Positions 25,614 to 33,303 of a stretch of DNA of 64,000 bases are shown here, piece by piece. Numbering within the stretch: position 1 is the first letter of the stretch; the number at the start of each line of letters is the position of its first letter. The notes under the pieces were generated by a model. That model did not search any database. It saw nothing but the letters and a program-made list of their open reading frames with translations, and was not told the origin of the DNA. Both the position numbers and the translations under genes were made by a program. This DNA comes from Lysobacterales bacterium (lineage in GTDB: Bacteria > Pseudomonadota > Gammaproteobacteria > Xanthomonadales > SZUA-36): assembly GCA_021648125.1 (NCBI GenBank), contig JAKITK010000002.1, positions 1-64,000 on the forward strand, written 5' to 3'.

Positions 25614-26795
25614 GTGAAAAGGAATATGACTGGACTCAAATTAACTGTGCTTATTTTTGCACTGGCGTGGTTTTCAACAGTTCAAGCACAGGATGTGCAA
25701 TTACGAGCCGATCATCCACAGGAGTATGTCGTTGTTAAAGGCGATACGCTATGGGATATTTCGGGCAGATTTCTACAACACCCGTGGCAATGGCCCGCTA
25801 TTTGGCAGGCCAACCCGCAAATTGCGGATCCGCACTGGATTTATCCCGGTGACCGGATTTCGTTAATTTATGTAGACGGGAAACCGCAGTTAGTGGTGAA
25901 CCGTGTTCAGCCGCAAATTCGCAAGGATGCTGAACCCATCAACACCATACCGTTAGATGTGATTGACGACATCTTGCTGAAGCCGCGGGTGATCAGTGCA
26001 GAAGAGTTTGATCAACTGCCCTATATCGTTTCCAACAACGAAGATCAGATGAATGCGGTTCGCGGCGATCGCACCTATGCCCGCGGAATTAGCGGTGATT
26101 ATGGGAAAGAGTTTGTGGTTGTTGGGCTGAGTTTTATTTATGAAGCCAAACAACACAAAGAGGGTGGTTTAGAATGGCGCAAGCAAGGGAACACGCGCTT
26201 CGGTGGTTATGTGCCCAAGAGTGAGACAGGCTTCTTCAGCTCTAAAGATGCGGTCATTGTCGATTATGAGCTGTATGAAGTTGCCAGAGTAAGAGTGGTT
26301 AAAAGCGGAGACCCTGCGATACTTGAAGTCTTAGGTGGTAAGCGCGCAGTGAAGCCCGGTGATCGGCTGCTTCCGGTTGATGCTTTTGTCTATGAAAATA
26401 ATTTTTACCCACGCGTTCTAGATCAAGTGCCTGCCGATATGCATGTGCTGAGCATTAGCGATAAAGTGATGAATGCTGGGCATTTCCGGGTTGTCGCTTT
26501 GAGCGCGGGTAGCTCACAGGGCGTTAAAGCCGGCCATGTTTTCTCAGTATTCCACCCTGGCGTAGAGATAACCGATAAAGCGAAATATATCAAAGGTACT
26601 CCCGCCTACGACACCAGATATGCTAACGAAAAAGTCACTCTGCCGGATGAGTTTGTCGGTCAGTTGATGGTGTTCCGCAGCTTTAACAATATCAGTTACG
26701 GCCTGATAGTCGGTGGCCAACATAAGGCTGTCGAAGGCGGCTCGCGTGAGATCAAACAAGGCGATCTGCTTAAACACGGGGATTTGCGTCTCTGA
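25614..26795 (+). CDS. Secreted LysM-domain protein
   Basis: The protein has 393 residues starting at a GTG at 25614 preceded by GGGGGA. A signal peptide (residues 1-26, ending VQAQ) is followed by one LysM domain: EYVVVKGDTLWDISGRFLQHPWQWPAIWQANPQI...IYPGDRISL. LysM binds peptidoglycan. The remaining 300 residues are beta-rich with repeated glycine-turn segments and are conserved in proteins found just upstream of dprA in many Gammaproteobacteria. A cell-wall association is clear; the enzymatic role, if any, is unknown. Its stop overlaps the probable CTG start of dprA. Confidence 0.88.
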   Translation: MKRNMTGLKLTVLIFALAWFSTVQAQDVQLRADHPQEYVVVKGDTLWDISGRFLQHPWQWPAIWQANPQIADPHWIYPGDRISLIYVDGKPQLVVNRVQPQIRKDAEPINTIPLDVIDDILLKPRVISAEEFDQLPYIVSNNEDQMNAVRGDRTYARGISGDYGKEFVVVGLSFIYEAKQHKEGGLEWRKQGNTRFGGYVPKSETGFFSSKDAVIVDYELYEVARVRVVKSGDPAILEVLGGKRAVKPGDRLLPVDAFVYENNFYPRVLDQVPADMHVLSISDKVMNAGHFRVVALSAGSSQGVKAGHVFSVFHPGVEITDKAKYIKGTPAYDTRYANEKVTLPDEFVGQLMVFRSFNNISYGLIVGGQHKAVEGGSREIKQGDLLKHGDLRL

Positions 26796-27976
26796 GCACG
26801 CCTTTATCCGAATGGTGTATTGCACTGCGCGCCCCGAAACTGGGGCGTGCAGATATTCTCGCAGCACTGGAGGCAGGCGGTATTGCCTCAGTATTTTCAA
26901 ACTCCCGGCTCCCCTCGGTTACTCGGCGCTATCTGAATCAAGCAAATAGTCAACGGCTCAAGGACGATCTTGACTGGCTGTCTGCCCCTGAGCACCATTT
27001 GTTGACCATTGATGATCCTGACTACCCGTCATTATTAAAACGCATTCCTGATCCCCCAGTGGCCTTGTGGCTGGTGGGCGACCCGATGTTATTGTGGCAG
27101 CCACAGCTTGCTGTTGTTGGCTCCAGAAACCCGACTCGCGGGGGGCTGGAAAACGCCACTGCCTTTGCCGCTTATCTCAGCCAGCAGGGCTTGCTGATGA
27201 CCTCAGGCCTTGCTGATGGGATTGATGCAGCGGTACATAAGGCGGCGCTGAAGCAGGCTGCCACTATTGCTGTTTTGGGTACCGGTGTGGATGTGATTTA
27301 TCCAGCCTGTAATCGCGCACTGGCGGCACAAATTGCCACCCAAGGCTTGCTGGTTTCCGAGTTTCCGCCGGGGACCGAAGCGCGCCCTTCACACTTTCCC
27401 TCCCGTAATCGAATTATCAGCGGGCTTTCATTAGGAACACTCGTGGTTGAAGCCGGCTATCGTAGTGGTTCATTAATCACAGCAAGGCTGGCATCCGAGC
27501 AGGGCCGCGAAATATTTGCGATCCCAGGGTCAATCCATAACCCCATGGCGCGCGGTTGCCATCGGTTGATCCGTGATGGAGCCAAGCTGGTGGAAACCGG
27601 CAAAGACGTGCTCCAGGAACTTACCTCGGTTGCCGCTGAGCTGGCCGCAGAATTACGCCAGCGACTGATCGAGGAAGAAGGTGGGGGTGAAGATAAGGGC
27701 GAAGCTTGGGCGGAAGGTAGAGGCCAGACCTTGTTTGCGGAGACAAGTACACCCATATCTGCTGATAATAAGCGGAATTTCGAGGTCTCTGGCATGCCGG
27801 ATGACCCGGAATACCGACAACTGTGGGATTGTTTGAGCTATGACCCTCAGCATATGGATAAAATTAGTAGCGCTTGCGGATTGACACCGCAGGCTGTGTC
27901 TTCCATGCTACTCATGTTGGAGTTGAGAGGATTGGTCGAAACTTATCCCGGTGGCGCTTTCAGCCGTAAAGCATAA
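26792..27976 (+). CDS. dprA: DNA-processing protein DprA, probable CTG start
   Basis: DprA loads RecA on single-stranded DNA during natural transformation. The Rossmann core is plain: LAVVGSRNPTRGG, MTSGLADGIDAAVHKAAL, VLGTGVDVIYPACNR, FPSRNRIISGLSLGTLVVEA and GSLITARLASEQGREIFAIPG. The N-terminal helical part (LSEWCIALRAPKLGRADILAALEAGG) is in frame only from about 26774 and contains no ATG or GTG. The best start is CTG at 26792, overlapping the TGA of lysM (CTGA), giving 394 residues. A TTG at 26999 would delete the SAM-like N-terminal domain. A winged-helix C-terminal domain (CGLTPQAVSSMLLMLELRGLVE) is present. Confidence 0.88.
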   Translation: MSTPLSEWCIALRAPKLGRADILAALEAGGIASVFSNSRLPSVTRRYLNQANSQRLKDDLDWLSAPEHHLLTIDDPDYPSLLKRIPDPPVALWLVGDPMLLWQPQLAVVGSRNPTRGGLENATAFAAYLSQQGLLMTSGLADGIDAAVHKAALKQAATIAVLGTGVDVIYPACNRALAAQIATQGLLVSEFPPGTEARPSHFPSRNRIISGLSLGTLVVEAGYRSGSLITARLASEQGREIFAIPGSIHNPMARGCHRLIRDGAKLVETGKDVLQELTSVAAELAAELRQRLIEEEGGGEDKGEAWAEGRGQTLFAETSTPISADNKRNFEVSGMPDDPEYRQLWDCLSYDPQHMDKISSACGLTPQAVSSMLLMLELRGLVETYPGGAFSRKA

Positions 27977-27999
27977 TTTTTTTGAGAAACTGAAAGATA

Positions 28000-28476
28000 A
28001 TGAAAGAAAATGTACTTGAGGTGCTGATGTACCTGTTTGAAAACTACATCTACGAGCAACCTAGCACTGCCGATGATCGGCAGTCGATGGAGGAATCGCT
28101 ACACCAGGCTGGCTTTACCAATATTGAAATTGATAAGGCTTTTCACTGGCTTGATGTGTTGGCTGAGCAGCGGGACAGCTCGGCAGCAGTCGTCAGTAAC
28201 AATCAGCCGATGCGGGTCTACACTGCCGATGAACTGGATCGGCTGGATGCAGATTGTCGTGGTTTTTTGTTATATTTGGAGAACACCGCGGTGCTCGACA
28301 CCCATTGCCGCGAGCTAGTTTTAGACCGATTACAGGCGCTGGAAAACGAGGATATTGACCTCGAAGATGTGAAGTGGGTGGTGCTGATGGTACTCTTCAA
28401 TCAACCCGGTCAGGAGGCAAATTTTGCCTCCATGGAAGATTTGATGTTTGACAACGAGGGGGAATACCTGCATTAA
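28000..28476 (+). CDS. smg: Smg family protein (DUF494)
   Basis: The protein has 158 residues, typical for the family: MKENVLEVLMYLFENYI, then an acidic helical body with LDTHCRELVLDRLQALENEDIDLEDVKWVVLMVLFNQPG and a DLMFDNEGEYLH end. Its place between dprA and topA is the standard smg position. The biochemical role is not established. It follows dprA by 23 bp and is likely co-transcribed. Confidence 0.92.
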   Translation: MKENVLEVLMYLFENYIYEQPSTADDRQSMEESLHQAGFTNIEIDKAFHWLDVLAEQRDSSAAVVSNNQPMRVYTADELDRLDADCRGFLLYLENTAVLDTHCRELVLDRLQALENEDIDLEDVKWVVLMVLFNQPGQEANFASMEDLMFDNEGEYLH

Positions 28477-28544
28477 TAATAAGGAGAGCCTGTTTTGGCC
28501 GTCGTTTACGGCAGTATTTTCTAATAACAGGATAAACATCACGC

Positions 28545-28575
28545 ACAACCGACGATCGCGAAGGTCGTCGGTTGT
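28545..28575 (+). terminator. Hairpin between smg and topA
   Basis: An 11-bp perfect stem (ACAACCGACGA / TCGTCGGTTGT) with a 9-nt loop is followed by CGTTTAG. It lies 69 bp after the smg stop and 23 bp before the topA start. The short T-run makes termination plausible but incomplete. It could also be a structured topA leader. Confidence 0.6.
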
Positions 28576-28598
28576 CGTTTAGTTAGGCAAAAAAAAGA

Positions 28599-31064
28599 AT
28601 GGCAAAAAATCTGTTGATCGTGGAGTCGCCGGCAAAAGCGACCACCATTAATAAATATCTAGGTAAGGACTTCAAAGTGCTTGCATCCTTCGGTCATGTG
28701 CGTGATCTGATCAAAGGCGATGGGGCAATTGAAACCGATGCGGACTTCAAAATGCATTATCGGCGGATTCCCCGCAGTAAAAAAAATATCGATGCAATTA
28801 TTCGTGAAGCTAAAAAAGCCGAGGCTATTTACCTAGCAACTGATTTGGATCGCGAGGGAGAAGCCATATCCTGGCATGTGGCAGAAATTCTGCGGGATAA
28901 AAAATTACTCAAAAATAAAAAAGTTTTTCGGGTGGTGTTTTCAGAAATCACCAAAAAAGCCATCCAGGGTGCGGTCGCCAACCCTCGCGAGTTGGATATG
29001 AACCTAGTGAATGCCCAACAGGGTCGCCGGGCACTCGATCGCTTGGTAGGTTTTAATCTTTCACCGCTGTTATGGCGCAAGGTTAACCCAGGGCTTTCAG
29101 CTGGTCGGGTGCAGTCACCCGCATTACGCCTAATTGTTGAACGCGAAGCTGAAATTGAGGCCTTCGACCCGCAGGAATACTGGACCATTGAGGCCGACCT
29201 CAGTAAAGACGGCAAAGGGTTTATTGCTAATCTGGATATTCTTGATGGCAATAAAGTTAAAAAATTCGATATCAATAATGCCTCCCAAGCGAATGGCATC
29301 CGCGATCGATTAGCACTCGCTGCCGCTGGCAAACTCAAGGTAGCCCGGATTACCCGTCGGGAAAAACAACGCCGCCCGGCACCGCCGTTTATCACTTCTA
29401 CGCTGCAGGTTGATGCCGCCAGAAAAATTGGTTTTACCGCACAGCGCACCATGCGCACCGCACAAAAGCTCTATGAAGGCGTGCCGGTAGAAGGTAGCAA
29501 CGAGGGTTTAATTACCTATATGCGTACCGATTCGGTATCGCTGTCAGCCGATGCGCTGAGCGATATCCGCCGACAAATCAGCAGCCAATACGGGGCTGAA
29601 AATGTACCGGAAAAACCCAATTATTATAAAACCAAAGCCAAAAATGCTCAGGAAGCGCACGAAGCCATCCGCGTGACTTCAGCCAGCCTGACCCCATCCA
29701 GGGTGAGGCCATTCCTGGATGATGACCAATTTAAGCTCTATAGCTTGATCTGGCAACGAACCATAGCATCGCAGATGATTCCCGCGCTGATGCATCTGGT
29801 GGCCGCAGAGTTTGATGTCGACGGCGCAACCTTTCGGGCTAGCGGCTCGACTATTGCCCGCCCCGGTTTTCTAGCCGCTTACGAAGAAAGTGTTGCCCAG
29901 TCAGAAAAGAAAGACGAAAAACGCCTGCCGGCGCTAACCGAGGGTGAAACAGTTGGCCTTGCAACAATTCGTTCAGAGCAACACTTTACCTCACCGCCGC
30001 CACGGTATTCCGAGGCTAGTCTGGTAAAAGTGCTAGAAGAATATGGTATCGGCCGACCTTCAACTTATGCCAATATTATTTCAACCCTGGTTAACCGGGA
30101 TTATGTGTTGCTCGATCGCAAACGCTTTCATCCCACCGATACTGGCATAGTGGTAGCAACCTTCCTAACCAAACATTTTGAAAATTATGTTGATTACGGC
30201 TTTACTGCTAGGCTGGAAGACGAACTGGATGCGGTGTCCCGCGGTGAGAAAGATTGGGTACCCTTGATGAAGTCTTTTTGGAAGCCCTTCATCGCCTTAG
30301 TTAAAGAAAAAGAAGAAAGCGTATCCCGCAGCGAAGCTAAAATGAAACGCTTGTTGGGCAATGTGCCCCCGAGCCATGTAAAAAATAAGCTGGGAGAAGC
30401 GCTGGAACTATCCGTTCGGCTGGGCCGCTACGGGCCGTACGCACAGATCGGTACGCGTGAGGACTTTGAAAATACTGACGGCAAGCCGGAATTTGCCGGG
30501 CTTCGTTTCGGTCAACGAATCAGCACTATTACTTACGGTGAGGCATTGGAACTGTTTAAGTTGCCACGGCAACTGGGCGACACCGCCGATGGCGAGTCGG
30601 TTACTACCAATATCGGTCGCTTCGGGCCATATATTCGCTATGGCAGTAAATTTGTGTCGCTTAAGGGCGAGGATGACCCTTACACGGTTGAATTACCGCG
30701 GGCACTGGAGCTGATCAAAGAAAAAATTGCTGCAGATTTAGCTAAAATCCTCAAAGTTATTAAAGACACCCCCATGGGCGAAATCCAGATTGTCAAAGGT
30801 CGCTGGGGGCCTTTCGTTACCGACGGACATAAAAACGCCAGGCTGGGACCGAAAGATGTCGACTGGGAAGCTTTTAGTCTGGAACAACTATTAAAAATGC
30901 TGGAAGCCGCGCCCGAACCCAAAGGCCGTAAAAAGAAGTCCAGCAAGAAAAAAACTGCGAAGAAGAAAACCCGGAAAAAGAAAACCAGTAAGAAAAAACG
31001 CAGCAAGAAGAAAGCTAGCAAAAAGAAGACTACAGGAAAAGGCGCCGCTAAAGCGACTGTATAG
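28599..31064 (+). CDS. topA: DNA topoisomerase I with Lys-rich C-terminal tail
   Basis: The protein has 821 residues. It relaxes negative supercoils by single-strand passage. The TOPRIM domain begins NLLIVESPAKATTINKYLG, with ATDLDREGEAISWH carrying the acidic metal residues. The active-site Tyr is in EGLITYMRTDSVSL. In place of the zinc ribbons of the E. coli enzyme, the C-terminal part has TopoI-C repeats (GRYGPYAQIG, GRFGPYIRYGSKFVSLK, GRWGPFVTDG). It ends with about 45 residues made almost wholly of K, S, T, R and A, resembling a histone-H1-like DNA-binding tail. Confidence 0.96.
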   Translation: MAKNLLIVESPAKATTINKYLGKDFKVLASFGHVRDLIKGDGAIETDADFKMHYRRIPRSKKNIDAIIREAKKAEAIYLATDLDREGEAISWHVAEILRDKKLLKNKKVFRVVFSEITKKAIQGAVANPRELDMNLVNAQQGRRALDRLVGFNLSPLLWRKVNPGLSAGRVQSPALRLIVEREAEIEAFDPQEYWTIEADLSKDGKGFIANLDILDGNKVKKFDINNASQANGIRDRLALAAAGKLKVARITRREKQRRPAPPFITSTLQVDAARKIGFTAQRTMRTAQKLYEGVPVEGSNEGLITYMRTDSVSLSADALSDIRRQISSQYGAENVPEKPNYYKTKAKNAQEAHEAIRVTSASLTPSRVRPFLDDDQFKLYSLIWQRTIASQMIPALMHLVAAEFDVDGATFRASGSTIARPGFLAAYEESVAQSEKKDEKRLPALTEGETVGLATIRSEQHFTSPPPRYSEASLVKVLEEYGIGRPSTYANIISTLVNRDYVLLDRKRFHPTDTGIVVATFLTKHFENYVDYGFTARLEDELDAVSRGEKDWVPLMKSFWKPFIALVKEKEESVSRSEAKMKRLLGNVPPSHVKNKLGEALELSVRLGRYGPYAQIGTREDFENTDGKPEFAGLRFGQRISTITYGEALELFKLPRQLGDTADGESVTTNIGRFGPYIRYGSKFVSLKGEDDPYTVELPRALELIKEKIAADLAKILKVIKDTPMGEIQIVKGRWGPFVTDGHKNARLGPKDVDWEAFSLEQLLKMLEAAPEPKGRKKKSSKKKTAKKKTRKKKTSKKKRSKKKASKKKTTGKGAAKATV

Positions 31065-31067
31065 ACC

Positions 31068-31637
31068 ATGAGCGGATCTTTGCCTGAATTGTCGACTGAG
31101 GGAGCAGTAGACGCATTAATTGCAGGAGAAGTTATTGCATGGCCTACAGAAGCCGTCTGGGGGCTGGGTTGTGACCCGTACAATCCCAAGGCAGTAGCAA
31201 AGCTCCTGAGCATCAAACAACGCCCGGTTGAGATGGGCTTGATTCTGATCGCCGCAGATTTCGAACAATTGCAAAACCTACTGTCGCCGGTCACGGTCTG
31301 TGAAATGCGCCGTGCGCTTGGTAGTTGGCCGGGTCCGGTGAGTTGGTTATTTCCGGTAAAATCCGACACCCCTGACTGGCTGCGTGGCAAACATCAAACG
31401 CTGGCAGTACGCGTTACCGACCATCCTTTAAGTCGGCGTTTGTGCCGAGCTTTTGGGGGCCCGCTTGTATCTACCAGTGCCAACCCAACAGCGTCTGCGG
31501 CAGCGACCAGCCTTGATGAGCTTAAAAAATATTTCAGCGGTTCTGAGTTGGCAGGTTATCTCGATGGAGATCTCGGTGAGCAAAGCAATGTCAGCGAAAT
31601 TCGTGACCTCATCAGCAATACATTAATTCGCGGTTAG
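31068..31637 (+). CDS. tsaC: Threonylcarbamoyl-AMP synthase TsaC/YrdC
   Basis: The protein has 189 residues, the short single-domain form. It makes threonylcarbamoyl-AMP from threonine, bicarbonate and ATP for the t6A modification of tRNA. The YrdC-like fold is shown by VIAWPTEAVWGLGCDP, KLLSIKQRP, WPGPVSWLFP, LAVRVTDHPL and GPLVSTSANPTASAAA. It begins 3 bp after the topA stop and is followed by hemF, an arrangement common in this group. Confidence 0.94.
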   Translation: MSGSLPELSTEGAVDALIAGEVIAWPTEAVWGLGCDPYNPKAVAKLLSIKQRPVEMGLILIAADFEQLQNLLSPVTVCEMRRALGSWPGPVSWLFPVKSDTPDWLRGKHQTLAVRVTDHPLSRRLCRAFGGPLVSTSANPTASAAATSLDELKKYFSGSELAGYLDGDLGEQSNVSEIRDLISNTLIRG

Positions 31638-31650
31638 AAGATTCAGTTAG

Positions 31651-32592
<942 letters not shown>

Positions 32593-32637
32593 AAAACCGC
32601 AAGTTTATATTAATATTATTTAATATATAAAACAGAG

Positions 32638-32674
32638 GCTTAGCCATTTTAGGTAAAGAAAACTAAGCTTTTTT
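32638..32674 (+). terminator. Weak terminator after hemF
   Basis: GCTTAG pairs with CTAAGC around a 19-nt loop, followed by six T residues, 46 bp after the hemF stop. The stem is short, so efficiency is uncertain. Confidence 0.45.
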
Positions 32675-32807
32675 ACTTATTTGCGGAACAAATCGAAAAA
32701 ACCCCGGTCATAACTACCGTCACTCCCTATGTGGCGAGATCCGTTAACCCTCCCTCGACGGATCGAATACGGATTTGGTCTGTCCCCCAACGACCAATCC
32801 ATTTATT

Positions 32808-32840
32808 AACCTCGAGCCATTTTGGTTCGAGGTTTTTTTT
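32808..32840 (+). terminator. Strong rho-independent terminator in the hemF-polA spacer
   Basis: AACCTCGA pairs with TCGAGGTT around CCATTTTGG-type loop sequence and is followed by eight T residues. It lies 216 bp after hemF. It has the shape of a terminator ending a stable transcript, but no RNA gene was recognised before it. Confidence 0.8.
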
Positions 32841-32865
32841 AGCGGGTTGATCGGGTCGGGTGACG

Positions 32866-32952
32866 GCCCCTGGCTTGATCTGAATCTGCATGGCTTGGTC
32901 TTCCCTCGGCCAATAGCTATGGCTATTGGCCCTCAGTCCAGCCCTGCGCCCT
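32866..32952 (+). repeat. 87-bp direct repeat, copy 1
   Basis: This is identical to 33129-33215 at 86 of 87 positions. Each copy carries a palindrome with the arms GGCCAATAGC and GCTATTGGCC. Copy 1 is also bracketed by a 12-bp inverted repeat (TCGGGTCGGGTG at 32851-32862 and its complement at 32982-32993). No protein or known RNA was recognised. The 32593-33303 spacer consists of these repeats, terminators and no gene. Confidence 0.85.
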
Positions 32953-33032
32953 GCAAATTAATTTCAGCGCCATGTGCTCGCCACCCGACCCGACCATCCC
33001 GCCCTGGATGTAGGTAGATCGCGAGCGCATGG

Positions 33033-33135
33033 ACGCGCAAGAGCGATCCTTTCACGCTGCCCCAGTGTTTCTCAGTGCCCCTGCACGCGCAAGAGCGATC
33101 CTTTCACTCTACCCCAGTGTTTCTCAGTGCCCCTG
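33033..33135 (+). repeat. Tandem 52-bp repeat, two units
   Basis: The unit ACGCGCAAGAGCGATCCTTT... at 33033-33083 is repeated at 33085-33135 with two differences. The second unit runs directly into copy 2 of the 87-bp repeat. Confidence 0.85.
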
Positions 33136-33215
33136 GCTTGATCTGAATCTGCATGGCTTGGTCTTCCCTCGGCCAATAGCTATGGCTATTGGTCCTCAGT
33201 CCAGCCCTGCGCCCT
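33129..33215 (+). repeat. 87-bp direct repeat, copy 2
   Basis: This is the partner of 32866-32952. The single difference (GGCC to GGTC) breaks the last pair of the internal palindrome. Confidence 0.85.
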
Positions 33216-33250
33216 CCACGCTACCCCGTCTTAGGTGCTCTGTATGTTAG

Positions 33251-33274
33251 CGCGTGGGCATTTATGCCCACGCG
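33251..33274 (-). terminator. Perfect hairpin downstream of polA
   Basis: CGCGTGGGCA and TGCCCACGCG form a 10-bp GC-rich stem with a TTTA loop, 30 bp past the polA stop. There is no T-run on the polA-sense strand. It may act as a 3'-end stabiliser or a weak terminator. Confidence 0.5.
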
Positions 33275-33303
33275 TTAAAAGCTAGCCAACCCAGAACTGT
33301 TCG

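Noticed and set aside
32808-32840. tRNA or small RNA gene ending at the strong terminator
   Set aside because: No cloverleaf or known RNA motif was found before the hairpin; only the terminator is kept.
32775-33250. Two plus-strand frames sharing the same PWLDLNLHGLVFPRP-type peptide
   Set aside because: The peptide is only the translation of the 87-bp DNA repeat; no start signals or codon bias.
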